64,000 nt of DNA from Cacconaster sp964598495 (GTDB lineage Bacteria > Bacteroidota > Bacteroidia > Bacteroidales > UBA932). The DNA is taken from contig CAZRBY010000005.1 in the NCBI GenBank assembly GCA_964598495.1, positions 34,785 through 98,784 of the forward strand. Direction: 5' to 3'. The position numbers and the translations under genes were made by a program. The notes beneath the pieces were generated by a model that was given only the letters and a program-made list of their open reading frames with translations, searched no databases and was not told the DNA's origin. Positions 25,023 to 33,638 of the stretch are shown piece after piece. How positions within the stretch are numbered: the first letter of the stretch is position 1; each line of letters opens with the position of its first letter.

Positions 25023-26048
25023 TTATTTCAAATTATTCCAATACCATTCACAGGCCTGTTCAAACCCTTCCAAAGCACTATATCGCGGATTATAACCCAA
25101 AATTCTCTTGGCTTTTTCAATAGATGCTTGTGAATGGGGTATATCACCTTTCCTATTCTCTCTAAAAACGGGCTGTATGGAGGCTATTTCGGGGTCAAAC
25201 TTTGATAAGTTTGTCCTGAGGCAATCAAAAAGTTGCAATAAGGTAGTATTGCCCCCATAAGCTATATTAAAGACCAGGTCCAACGAGGCATTTAAGGGTA
25301 AATTCATATTATATAGCCCCGAATGTTTTACAATAGTTTCTTTAGGTGTAATCATAGCCAGTTCATTGGCTTGGATTACATTATCGATATATGTAAAGTC
25401 CCGTGAATAGGTACCGTCACCGTTTATCATAGGAGATTCATGATTGATAAAAGCTTTAACCCATAATGGGATAACAGCTGCATAAGCTCCATTTGGATCT
25501 TGCCTGCGACCAAAAACATTAAAATAACGCAGTCCTATCGTTTCCAAACCATATAGGTCAGAGAATACATTGGCATACAATTCGTTCACATATTTTGTGA
25601 TGGCATAAGGCGAAAGGGGTCGTCCGATATTGTGTTCTATTTTAGGCAACTCTTTGCTATCGCCATAAGTTGAAGAGCTTGCAGCATACACAAATCTCTT
25701 TATACCGGCATCTCTTGTTGCTACGAGCATATTCAGAAAACCATCTATATTGGTGGCATTTGTCGCTATCGGATTGTTGATGCTACGCGGCACTGAGCCA
25801 AGTGCTGCCTGATGAAGTACTGCATCACAGCCTTTAACTGCCTTTTTGCAAACTTCCATGTCACGAATATCTCCCTCAACAAAAGTGAAGTTGGGCTCAA
25901 TCAGCAACGGTTCTATATTGCGCTTAAATCCTGTGGCGAGATTATCCAAACAAACAACATCGTAACCTTTTTGTACAAAATATTCGCAAAGATTGCTACC
26001 TATAAATCCGGCTCCCCCAGTTATTAGTATTTTTATTGTTTTATTCAT
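25023..26048 (-). CDS. wbpP: UDP-sugar C4-epimerase, WbpP-like SDR
   Basis: 341 residues. Extended SDR with ITGGAGFIGSNLCEYF at the N-terminus, a catalytic SSSTYGDS and YAITK (Tyr and Lys near 150-154), and LRYFNVFGRRQDPNGAYAAVIP near 175-196, which is characteristic of the WbpP/TviC group acting on UDP-GlcNAc or UDP-GlcNAcA. It would supply UDP-GalNAc or, together with the dehydrogenase at 30254, UDP-GalNAcA. It lies 26 bp after the sugar-transferase gene in the same operon. Confidence 0.87.
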   Translation of the reverse strand: MNKTIKILITGGAGFIGSNLCEYFVQKGYDVVCLDNLATGFKRNIEPLLIEPNFTFVEGDIRDMEVCKKAVKGCDAVLHQAALGSVPRSINNPIATNATNIDGFLNMLVATRDAGIKRFVYAASSSTYGDSKELPKIEHNIGRPLSPYAITKYVNELYANVFSDLYGLETIGLRYFNVFGRRQDPNGAYAAVIPLWVKAFINHESPMINGDGTYSRDFTYIDNVIQANELAMITPKETIVKHSGLYNMNLPLNASLDLVFNIAYGGNTTLLQLFDCLRTNLSKFDPEIASIQPVFRENRKGDIPHSQASIEKAKRILGYNPRYSALEGFEQACEWYWNNLK

Positions 26049-26074
26049 TTGTATCGGATATTCAGACCGTTTTC

Positions 26075-27589
26075 TTACTGACTCCTCTTCCCTTTCACCA
26101 CAATATTACGTAATATTTTCCAAAAGTACTTCCAATCGGTACGTATTGGGCTTTTGAAATATGCATTTAAATATTTCCGTTCGCTCTCTTGTATCTCTTC
26201 CAAGGTTTTCGGCATATCTGCATAGAAAGGTGGCAGAAGCCCCGGTTTAGTTTTGATTCGCAACTCTTTCAAATCTTCATCATAAAGATTGAGATAATGA
26301 GCACTTAATGGACGCACTCCTACTATTTTAAGTTCACCTTTCATCCAATTGATCAACATGGGCAGTTCATCCATCCAGGTTTTCCGCAAAAAACGACCTA
26401 AGGGAGTTACCCTGTAATCGTCTAATATCTTTCCTCCTGTTGCAAGCCCTTGCTGTTTATAAATATAGGGTTGCAAATATTCGGAATAGGCATACATGGT
26501 TCTGAATTTATAAACACCTATGATCTTGCCTCCCTTTCCCTGTCGCTGCAGACGAATCAACATGCCGTTAGATGGTTTATCGTCACGAATAGGCTCTTTT
26601 ATCTTGGTGGCAACCATATAAAATCGTCCGTTATGCACCTCTTCATGTATTACCTCAAATCCTGCCCGATATAGTCTTCCCAACACTTCTACACGTGTCA
26701 GTACCCGCGACCTGCCGCCCGTAACCCAAAAATAGAAAGGGCGTGTAAATGAAAGTTTTGAACACACACGATGCCAGAAAAAATCCAACGCATAAACCAT
26801 TCTATTGATAACAGGCGGGCTTTGTCGTAAGACCTTTTCACGATGCAATGCAGATGTTACACAGTGACAGGCAATACACCCTCTGTCTGACAAACTCTGA
26901 TTGATATTTGCAAATAATGTGTTGATATGCCTGATTCTGTTTAATGAGCGCAAATATACAACCAAATGTGGGTCTTTTAGCCTGGAATAAAGTACCACTT
27001 CCGGATTGCTGCTTTCTAAAAACATAGTGTCATCGGAAAAAAGATGTTCCATTGCCCTCATCTTGTCTCCAAAATTGTCAATATCCCGCGGCATTTCCCG
27101 AATAAGGGATATTATTTTTTCCACATCTCCATTTAGAGGAGCCTCCTTCTTATCTTCCAAAGGATTTACACCTTTCTCCTGCACATCATCCAAAACGGGC
27201 TCTTCGTAAAAATAGGGTATCTTTTGATATACAAATCTTCTGAAAAGGGCATAAAGCAACACCTCCAGAAGTATAGTAATCACCAATACGGTAACCATGG
27301 AGTAATGGTACTCCCATCCCGGGATAATAAGTCTGTAAAGCAGAAAAATGAGAAAACCTGCAAAAACCGTTTGCAGAAATATTCCCATCCATGCATACCA
27401 CATTCGTTTATAATAACTGAAGCGCAACTTTTGTGAAACAACCCCTAAAATCACCCACAACAAAGCAGATAATACAGGATAATACCAGTGGGGCAATTTG
27501 CCAAATTGATATAGTATTCCAAAGGCAAACAGGGCAATTATAAAATCGCTGACTAAAATAAGGATCTTATGTCTCGTAACTCTTATCAC
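26075..27589 (-). CDS. Initiating polyprenyl-phosphate sugar-1-phosphate transferase
   Basis: 504 residues, GTG start overlapping the wbpE stop by 4 bases (GTGA). Four or so N-terminal membrane helices (about 8-125) precede a poorly conserved middle and the catalytic bacterial sugar transferase domain (about 335-500). The latter shows GVYKFRTMYAYSEYL, TPLGRFLRKTWMDELPML and GVRPLSAHY, the signatures of the WcaJ/PglC superfamily. It puts the first sugar phosphate on undecaprenyl phosphate. The middle region also contains an RHINTLFANINQSL and CIACHCVTSALH stretch not typical of WcaJ, so this is a variant architecture. Confidence 0.87.
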   Translation of the reverse strand: MIRVTRHKILILVSDFIIALFAFGILYQFGKLPHWYYPVLSALLWVILGVVSQKLRFSYYKRMWYAWMGIFLQTVFAGFLIFLLYRLIIPGWEYHYSMVTVLVITILLEVLLYALFRRFVYQKIPYFYEEPVLDDVQEKGVNPLEDKKEAPLNGDVEKIISLIREMPRDIDNFGDKMRAMEHLFSDDTMFLESSNPEVVLYSRLKDPHLVVYLRSLNRIRHINTLFANINQSLSDRGCIACHCVTSALHREKVLRQSPPVINRMVYALDFFWHRVCSKLSFTRPFYFWVTGGRSRVLTRVEVLGRLYRAGFEVIHEEVHNGRFYMVATKIKEPIRDDKPSNGMLIRLQRQGKGGKIIGVYKFRTMYAYSEYLQPYIYKQQGLATGGKILDDYRVTPLGRFLRKTWMDELPMLINWMKGELKIVGVRPLSAHYLNLYDEDLKELRIKTKPGLLPPFYADMPKTLEEIQESERKYLNAYFKSPIRTDWKYFWKILRNIVVKGKRSQ

Positions 27590-28710
27590 ACGTATGATAC
27601 TACAAATTCACACACCTTCTCTATATCCTCTCTTGTTATATAGGGGTGTATAGGCAACGACAGCACCGTACCACATATCCTTTGTGTAACCGGATTGCTG
27701 TCGGCAGGATAATTTAAATCTTTATAGGCAGTTTGACCATGCATGGGGGTGGGATAATAAACCATACTGGGAATACCCTGTTCTTTCAGATAGGCCTGCA
27801 AGCCGTCTCTCTGTTCTCTGTTTTTCAACTGAATGGTGTATTGCGCCCAGCTGGAGTAGTAGCCTTCAGGGATAACAGGCGTTTTTACTATGCCTTTCAG
27901 TTTTTCCGTATAGAGAGCCGCCGCCTTATTGATGTCTCTCACTTCGTATTTTTTAAAAGCATCGAATTTCACTTGCAAAATGGCGGCTTGCAGAGTATCC
28001 AATCTGGAGTTTAGCCCTATTCTAACATTGTCATACTTGAATGAGCCCTTGCCATGTACCCTCAAAGAATCCATGATTTTGGCCCACTCATCATTATTGG
28101 TGAAAACTGCTCCACCATCGCCATAGCAACCGAGCGGTTTTGCAGGGAAAAATGATGTCGTGGAGATATCTCCGAAACTGCAAGCCATACGACCGTTTAT
28201 TTTTCCGCCGAAGCCTTGTGCTCCATCTTCCAAAATTAGCAACTTGTACTTGTCTGCGATTTTCTTCACAGCATAATAATCTGCAGGAAGTCCGAATAAA
28301 TCCACTGTAATAATCACCCTGGGAGTCAGCTTCCCTTCTTTTATGGTTTTTTCAATGGCTTTTTCAAGACTTTTTACATCTATGTTGAATGTATCTTCGT
28401 CTATATCTATAAAAACGGGTGTAGCGCCCTCCAAAGAGACAACTTCAGCCGATGCAAAGAAGGTGAAATCGGGCACGAATACGGCATCGCCTGCTCCAAT
28501 GCCCCAGGCTTTAAGAGCAAGAGTAAGTGCATCCGTTCCGTTGGCACAAGCTATACAGTGTTTTACACCAACATACTCAGCTAAAGATGCTTCCAGCTCT
28601 TTGACTGCTTTACCCATAATGTAGCCGCCTGAAGCAGCCGTATCTATCATAGCCTTATCTATTTCCGGCTTTAAAACATTATACTGTTTTACTAAATCTC
28701 TGAATTGCAT
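27586..28710 (-). CDS. wbpE: DegT-family aminotransferase, WbpE-like
   Basis: 374 residues. PLP-dependent 3-aminotransferase that would aminate the 3-keto uronate made by WbpB. The catalytic Lys is in STTSFFPAKPLGCYGDGG near 187, with EDGAQGFGG near 160 and CANGTDALTLAL near 57. The order wbpE-wbpD-wbpB-wbpA on the minus strand matches the functional set in Pseudomonas O5, although the gene order differs. It is 4 bp from wbpD and overlaps the sugar transferase. Confidence 0.92.
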   Translation of the reverse strand: MQFRDLVKQYNVLKPEIDKAMIDTAASGGYIMGKAVKELEASLAEYVGVKHCIACANGTDALTLALKAWGIGAGDAVFVPDFTFFASAEVVSLEGATPVFIDIDEDTFNIDVKSLEKAIEKTIKEGKLTPRVIITVDLFGLPADYYAVKKIADKYKLLILEDGAQGFGGKINGRMACSFGDISTTSFFPAKPLGCYGDGGAVFTNNDEWAKIMDSLRVHGKGSFKYDNVRIGLNSRLDTLQAAILQVKFDAFKKYEVRDINKAAALYTEKLKGIVKTPVIPEGYYSSWAQYTIQLKNREQRDGLQAYLKEQGIPSMVYYPTPMHGQTAYKDLNYPADSNPVTQRICGTVLSLPIHPYITREDIEKVCEFVVSYV

Positions 28711-28714
28711 GGTT

Positions 28715-29281
28715 TTATTTAATTTCTTTTAATCCGTTATTTGATTCTTTATATTTTTTTCCACATTTGGGACAAACTAAATTGTCAGGCAAGCGTTCTC
28801 CACACTCACATACCCAGCCAATCTGCTTGGCAGGTACTCCTGCCATAAGTGCGTAGTCTTTTACATCTTTGGTGACTACCGCTCCGGCAGCTATCAATGC
28901 ACATCGTCCGACAGTATGTCCGCAGACGATGGTTGCATTTGCTCCAATTGAGGCTCCCCATTTAACCAGAGTTTCATCATAAACCCCGTGAACCGGATAG
29001 TGGGCACGTGGTATGGTCACGTTGGTAAATACGCAAGATGGGCCGCAGAAAACATTGTCCTCCAATTCCACACCCTCATATACCGAAACGTTGTTCTGTA
29101 TTCGCACTCCGTTTCCAATCTTCACGTTGTTGGCCACATTCACATTTTGTCCGAGCGAACAATTTTCGCCCAGGATGGCATTTTTTTGAATATGACAGAA
29201 ATGCCAGATTTTTGTACCTTTTCCTATTGTTACATTTTCATCGATGTAACTGCTTTCGTGAACAAAATAATCTTTTTCCAT
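28715..29281 (-). CDS. wbpD: WbpD-like N-acetyltransferase with C-terminal zinc ribbon
   Basis: 188 residues. Left-handed beta-helix acyltransferase: repeated hexapeptides (for example GENCSLGQNVNVANNVKIG) from about residue 18 to 150, with a conserved CVFTNVTIPRA segment. It would acetylate the 3-amino group to give UDP-GlcNAc3NAcA. The last 30 residues add a four-Cys ribbon (CEC then CPKC), a common extension in Bacteroidota homologues. Its ATG overlaps the wbpB stop by one base. Confidence 0.92.
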   Translation of the reverse strand: MEKDYFVHESSYIDENVTIGKGTKIWHFCHIQKNAILGENCSLGQNVNVANNVKIGNGVRIQNNVSVYEGVELEDNVFCGPSCVFTNVTIPRAHYPVHGVYDETLVKWGASIGANATIVCGHTVGRCALIAAGAVVTKDVKDYALMAGVPAKQIGWVCECGERLPDNLVCPKCGKKYKESNNGLKEIK

Positions 29282-30237
29282 TATTGTTTTTCGTCAATTA
29301 ATTCCTGTGCCTTTTCCAATACTTTCACCACTTCATACCCCGACCGCCCATCGGCAATTTCGATTTTTTTATCCAGATTTTCCACAAAATACTTTAACTC
29401 CTCAGTAAGAGGTTGTCTGTTTTCGTAAGGAATGATCTCAGTGGGATTTTCTACTTTAATCGGGATACCTTGCTCAAATTCGATATGTTTATTGTAGAAT
29501 TTAATCTCTTTTTCAGGCGAGGAATCTTCAAATGAAATCATCCCCCTACTCCCGATTACCACCAAACGATGTTCTTTAAAGGGATGCAGCCAGGATGTGA
29601 ATATGTGACCGTGTATATTGTCCGGATAGGTAATTTGGGCCAACGTAGAATCGTACACATTGGGTTGAAGGAACTTCTGCCCTTGAGCTTTAATTGATAT
29701 TGCAGGTTTACCAACAAAAAAGTCAAAGATAGAGACATCGTGTGGAGCCAACGACCAAAAGACATTCTCCTCCGTTCGTACAGTTCCCAAATTTAAGCGG
29801 TTGGAATAAATATAATATAGTGTTCCAATTTTCCCGTTATCTATCACCTCTTTTATTTTACGTATTGCAGGATGGAATAGCAGAACATGACCCACCATAA
29901 GTTGTACGCCTTTTGCTTTGGCCAGCTCAACCAATTCGAAGGATGTTTCGGAAGAGAGTGTCATCGGCTTCTCCACCAATACGTGTTTGCCGTTTTGTAT
30001 CAAGAGTTTGGCAATCTCATAGTGAAGTGGTGCCGGCGCTGCTATTGTAAATCCGTCAAAATTCTCTTTAATAGCTGCCTCAACATCCTGAAAACCATTT
30101 ACCGGATATTTCTCCAGCAGCTCTTTCAATCTTTTTGGGTTAGCTTCAACGATGCCGCCGAGATTTCCCATTTCAAATAGTGTGCGGATATGATTCTCTC
30201 CCCATTTACCGCCACCAATGACACAAATAGATTTCAT
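29281..30237 (-). CDS. wbpB: Gfo/Idh/MocA oxidoreductase, WbpB-like
   Basis: 318 residues from the ATG at 30237; the in-frame TTG at 30267 would overlap wbpA and is rejected. NAD-binding CVIGGGKWGENHIRT start, HVLVEKPMT near 100 with the conserved Lys of the family, and a LMVGHVLLFHPA block. It would oxidise C3 of UDP-GlcNAcA. In the known pathway WbpB recycles its NADH with 2-oxoglutarate and works together with WbpE, which is two genes downstream here. It lies 16 bp after wbpA. Confidence 0.91.
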   Translation of the reverse strand: MKSICVIGGGKWGENHIRTLFEMGNLGGIVEANPKRLKELLEKYPVNGFQDVEAAIKENFDGFTIAAPAPLHYEIAKLLIQNGKHVLVEKPMTLSSETSFELVELAKAKGVQLMVGHVLLFHPAIRKIKEVIDNGKIGTLYYIYSNRLNLGTVRTEENVFWSLAPHDVSIFDFFVGKPAISIKAQGQKFLQPNVYDSTLAQITYPDNIHGHIFTSWLHPFKEHRLVVIGSRGMISFEDSSPEKEIKFYNKHIEFEQGIPIKVENPTEIIPYENRQPLTEELKYFVENLDKKIEIADGRSGYEVVKVLEKAQELIDEKQ

Positions 30238-30257
30238 AGTTCTGAGTTTGGAGTTAC
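30237..30257 (+). repeat. Three phased heptamer units in antisense orientation
   Basis: The plus strand reads TAGTTCT, GAGTTTG, GAGTTAC in the wbpA-wbpB spacer and over the wbpA stop codon. The units match the heptamer family of this window, but the orientation is opposite to the flanking genes, so it is an exception or a chance match. Confidence 0.35.
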
Positions 30258-31576
30258 AACAATTCAATGTTTTCCCTATTTACAACACTTTTCATTGCAT
30301 TTTTGGTGTCAAAAATGAACTTAGAGTGTTGTTGTACAAAATTGTAATCCACCTTGGTGTGAGCAGCTGTCACTATGACCAGGTCAGCCGCTTCCAAAAG
30401 TTCCTTGGTCAAGGCATTCTCTCCCTGGTGTTTTTCTCCTTTATATATATATTCGTTGATGAAGGGATCATAATATTTTATATTTGCACCCATCTCCTTT
30501 AAAATGTCGATAACCACCAAGGCGGGGCTCTCACGATAATCATCTATATCCTGCTTGTAAGCCACGCCTAAAACCAATATATTGGAACTATTCAACGATT
30601 TTTTAAATCTGTTGAGAATATGAGCAGCTCTCTCAGCGCAATACTCAGGCATACGATCGTTGATCATCATCGATGATTCTATCATTGAGGTATGGAATCC
30701 AAACTCACGTGCTTTCCATGAGAGGTAATAAGGGTCGAGAGGAATACAGTGACCACCCAAACCCGGTCCCGGATAGAACGCCTGAAATCCGTATGGCTTT
30801 GTTTTGGCTGCATCTATTACCTCCCAAAGGTTGATATTCATCTTATGACAGAGCATCGCCAATTCGTTTACCAATCCTATATTGATATTTCGATAGGTAT
30901 TTTCAAGAATTTTCTCCATTTCGGCAATCGCCGGACTCGAAACCGTATGCACATCGCTTTCAAGAACCTCTCTATACATGGCTGCAATTACCTCAAGCGC
31001 ATCCTCTCCTATTGCTCCTACTACCTTTGGCGTATTTTTGGTTTTGTAAATCAGATTACCGGGGTCAACTCTTTCGGGCGAAAAACCGAGGTAAAAATCC
31101 TCACCGCACTTTAATCCGGAGCCCTCTTCAAGAATGGGTTTTATCAGCTCCTCTGTCGTACCCGGATAAGTGGTGGATTCCAGGACCACCATCCTCCCTC
31201 TCTTCAAATATTTGGAAATAGCCTCAGTAGAGGATTTTACGTAACTTATATCGGGTTGCTGATAAATATCGAGAGGGGTAGGTACGCAAATAGCAACAAA
31301 ATCGACATATTTGATGAAACTGAAATCGGATGTGGCCGAGAGCAATCCCTTTGAAACAATTTCCTCAAGGTCACTATCTACTACATCTCCGATGTAGTTG
31401 TGTCCGGCATTTACCATATCAACCTTTTGGCGCTGCACGTCAAATCCTATAGTTTTAAATCCTGCTTTTGCCTTTTCTACAGCCAAAGGTAGTCCGACAT
31501 AACCCAGTCCCACTACTCCGACTATAATCTCTTTTTTCGAAATCTTGTTTAATAATTGCTGCTTCATTGTAGACAT
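30254..31576 (-). CDS. wbpA: UDP-N-acetylhexosamine 6-dehydrogenase, WbpA/WbpO-like
   Basis: 440 residues, first gene of the polysaccharide operon. Oxidises C6 of UDP-GlcNAc (or UDP-GalNAc) to the uronate with NAD. Motifs: GVVGLGYVGLPLAVEKAKAG at the N-terminus, VVLESTTYPGTTEE near 130, and the catalytic Cys in GPGLGGHCIPLDPYYL near 265. In that motif, IPLDP rather than the FPKD of UDP-glucose dehydrogenases points to an N-acetylhexosamine substrate. A second ATG at codon 4 is possible. The promoter box TATATTTG lies about 47 bases upstream. Confidence 0.91.
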   Translation of the reverse strand: MSTMKQQLLNKISKKEIIVGVVGLGYVGLPLAVEKAKAGFKTIGFDVQRQKVDMVNAGHNYIGDVVDSDLEEIVSKGLLSATSDFSFIKYVDFVAICVPTPLDIYQQPDISYVKSSTEAISKYLKRGRMVVLESTTYPGTTEELIKPILEEGSGLKCGEDFYLGFSPERVDPGNLIYKTKNTPKVVGAIGEDALEVIAAMYREVLESDVHTVSSPAIAEMEKILENTYRNINIGLVNELAMLCHKMNINLWEVIDAAKTKPYGFQAFYPGPGLGGHCIPLDPYYLSWKAREFGFHTSMIESSMMINDRMPEYCAERAAHILNRFKKSLNSSNILVLGVAYKQDIDDYRESPALVVIDILKEMGANIKYYDPFINEYIYKGEKHQGENALTKELLEAADLVIVTAAHTKVDYNFVQQHSKFIFDTKNAMKSVVNRENIELL

Positions 31577-31622
31577 ATTTTAGATTTAGCTTCCGTGATG
31601 ATATTACTATCATTCTAACCTA

Positions 31623-31630
31623 CAAATATA
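31623..31630 (-). promoter_or_regulatory. -7 box of the polysaccharide operon
   Basis: TATATTTG on the minus strand, giving a leader of about 40 nt before wbpA. It lies downstream, in the minus direction, of the 13-bp hairpin at 31684-31713. Confidence 0.55.
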
Positions 31631-31683
31631 CAACAAATCTTTGAAGGAAATGCTTGAAATTAGAAAAAAACGAGTAAAAGGGT

Positions 31684-31713
31684 ACTCTATTTTGTAAAAA
31701 TACAAAATAGAGT
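31684..31713. terminator. Perfect 13-bp hairpin between the HAD gene and the polysaccharide operon
   Basis: ACTCTATTTTGTA, AAAA, TACAAAATAGAGT. It lies 42 bases downstream of the HAD gene stop (minus strand) and about 55 bases upstream of the wbpA promoter box. It most likely ends the upstream transcript, though no clean T-run follows immediately. The whole 31577-31754 gap holds only this hairpin and the promoter. Confidence 0.6.
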
Positions 31714-31754
31714 GGCTGAATTGAAACAATTTAGGGATTTTTTTTTGGAGACCG

Positions 31755-32180
31755 TTACCTAAACCAACGCCTTTTCTTCTGCTCCGGCATCGCAGAACCA
31801 GAAGCCATTGTTTGTAATGCATCACCTCCATCCAGCGTGACCTTTACGGCATTATAGATAACACCCCAGTCCGGTAGTCCTCCTAAGCTCTTGTCATCTA
31901 TAAACATATCAGCATCCAGCTTACGATGATACTGCCCCGGTTGCAGCTCCTCCGTTTCCCCCCTGTAGTTTTCGTTTTCTGCATAGAAGTGCAAGCCCTT
32001 TTTAGCGCAGTAATCTATGGCCTCTTGCAGTAGGTCACCGGTGCGAACAGTCCATAGGATAAGCCTGTGCCCATCTTTCTGCATCTGCAATAGTGTCTCT
32101 ATGGCGAAAGGAATAGGCCTTCCTATTTCCGGATAGGCGTGCTCTACAATGGTGCCGTCGAAGTCAATAGCTATGATCAT
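31755..32180 (-). CDS. HAD-superfamily phosphatase-like protein
   Basis: 141 residues. The nucleophile motif IDFDGTIVEH (Asp 6 and 8), motif II LILWTVRTG near 40-48 and an acidic motif ADMFIDDKSLGG near 90 fit a small cap-less HAD of the BT0820 type. That group is widespread in Bacteroidota and described as hydrolase-like with uncertain substrate. The C-terminal 25 residues are low in conservation and end in KKRRWFR. The ATG overlaps the stop of the hydrolase gene by 4 bases (ATGA), so translation is coupled. Confidence 0.82.
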   Translation of the reverse strand: MIIAIDFDGTIVEHAYPEIGRPIPFAIETLLQMQKDGHRLILWTVRTGDLLQEAIDYCAKKGLHFYAENENYRGETEELQPGQYHRKLDADMFIDDKSLGGLPDWGVIYNAVKVTLDGGDALQTMASGSAMPEQKKRRWFR

Positions 32181-33541
32181 TTCTTGATAGTTTTTACAAA
32201 TTCCAACATCAGTGCCAGCACCTCTTCCGAAATGGTCTCCTCTATGGTGGCATATTCGGTAGGGAGGCCTGTGGTAGCGTGCTGGAAGAGATGGTTGAGT
32301 CCCTGAAGCTCCACAATGCGCATATTGTCTCTGCCGGTCTCTTTTGCTATTTCACGGAAAACCGGAATATTTTGATAGGATACCACCTGTTTGTCGAGGG
32401 TCCCATTGAGGATCAGTGCCGGTGCGGTAACTTCTCGAATTGCCGGGGCCGGATCATATTTTAGGAAATAAAAGAACCATGGTGAACCGTACTGGTCAAT
32501 CATAGGGACTGCGACATCATCAGGCATCCCCACAGACGCAAGCAAACCGAGCGCTTCTTTACGGAAGTTCTCATCCGGAGTATCGTATTTCTCCACTATG
32601 GCGAAAACTTGCTCTGAGATTACTCTGTTTTGCTCGATGGCCTGCTCGGGCATACCCATTCCTCTATAGACCTCAGCCTGCTGGAGTTTCATCACCTCTG
32701 CTCCGGTAACAGCCGGACCTGCGAGAGAAATCAAAAACGCAACGTCAGGACGCCTCTGAGCCACCATGAAGTTGATGAAACCGCCTTCGCTATGGCCGGT
32801 AATGCCGCAAAGTGATGGATTTACCTCTTTCCTGGAGAGCAGATAGTCAAATGCAGCCTCGGCATCATAGGAAAGGTCGAAGGAGGTAGCATCCGGATTG
32901 CCGGGCTCGGATGAACCTACTCCGCGATCATCAAATCTTAAGACAGCCACTCCGTTGCGACTCAGATAGTCGGCAATCACTGCAAAGGGCTTGTGATCCA
33001 TCAACTCTTCATCACGATTTTGAGCCCCGCTACCTGTAACAAGAATCATGGCCGGAAAGGGGCCTTCCCCTTCGGGAATGGTCAAAGTGCCTGCAAGAGT
33101 GAAATCTTCTCTGGTATTTTTGAAAAATACCTCTTCGGATTTGTAGGGGAATGGGGCTTTTGGCTCCTGCGGGCGCCTGGGCTTTTCCGCCTTTTCACCT
33201 TTTGAGAGATTGAGAGGCAGCGACATGCCCATCTGTGTAAATTCTCCTACTATATTATTGAGCACGAGAGTACCTTCATATTTAGCATTGAGAGGTGCAA
33301 TATCCATTGTAAGTTTCATCATTTCGAAAGAAATCGATGTAACGGGGATGTTATAGGCTCCTTGGGCGGGAACATCGAGTGTAGCGGTTATGGTGCCGTT
33401 GGATTGCTTAATGTCAAAACATAGTTCGAGCTCAGTCGGACCCAAACTGAGGGTGCCTTTCCAGTAGCCGGTGATATTCTGTGCCATGCCGCTATTCGCC
33501 AGCAAGAAAACTAGTGCGGAAATCAATAAAATCCTTTTCAT
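32177..33541 (-). CDS. Secreted alpha/beta hydrolase (S9/dienelactone-hydrolase-like)
   Basis: 454 residues. Signal peptide LLISALVFLLANSGMA, cleaved near residue 20. An N-terminal beta-rich domain (about 25-130) precedes the alpha/beta-hydrolase fold: oxyanion region MILVTGSGAQNRDE near 165, nucleophile Ser in GITGHSEGG near 250, Asp in LILNGTLDKQV near 375 and His in GLNHLFQ near 420. Homologues in Bacteroidota are annotated as acyl-peptide-like hydrolases or esterases; the natural substrate is not known. It would act in the periplasm. The 94-bp spacer upstream, toward the amylase gene, holds a heptamer array. Confidence 0.85.
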   Translation of the reverse strand: MKRILLISALVFLLANSGMAQNITGYWKGTLSLGPTELELCFDIKQSNGTITATLDVPAQGAYNIPVTSISFEMMKLTMDIAPLNAKYEGTLVLNNIVGEFTQMGMSLPLNLSKGEKAEKPRRPQEPKAPFPYKSEEVFFKNTREDFTLAGTLTIPEGEGPFPAMILVTGSGAQNRDEELMDHKPFAVIADYLSRNGVAVLRFDDRGVGSSEPGNPDATSFDLSYDAEAAFDYLLSRKEVNPSLCGITGHSEGGFINFMVAQRRPDVAFLISLAGPAVTGAEVMKLQQAEVYRGMGMPEQAIEQNRVISEQVFAIVEKYDTPDENFRKEALGLLASVGMPDDVAVPMIDQYGSPWFFYFLKYDPAPAIREVTAPALILNGTLDKQVVSYQNIPVFREIAKETGRDNMRIVELQGLNHLFQHATTGLPTEYATIEETISEEVLALMLEFVKTIKK

Positions 33542-33603
33542 GATATATAATTTATTTTTTTCTAAATAATCTTCTTCCCAACATAAAACCCAAAACTATA
33601 AAA

Positions 33604-33638
33604 AAAACTCAAAACTCGAAACCCAGAACTCAAAACTA
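33604..33638 (-). repeat. Heptamer array at the amylase stop codon
   Basis: The minus strand reads TAGTTTT, GAGTTCT, GGGTTTC, GAGTTTT, GAGTTTT, starting at the TAG stop of the GH13 gene, with more degenerate units down to about 33585. Confidence 0.65.
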
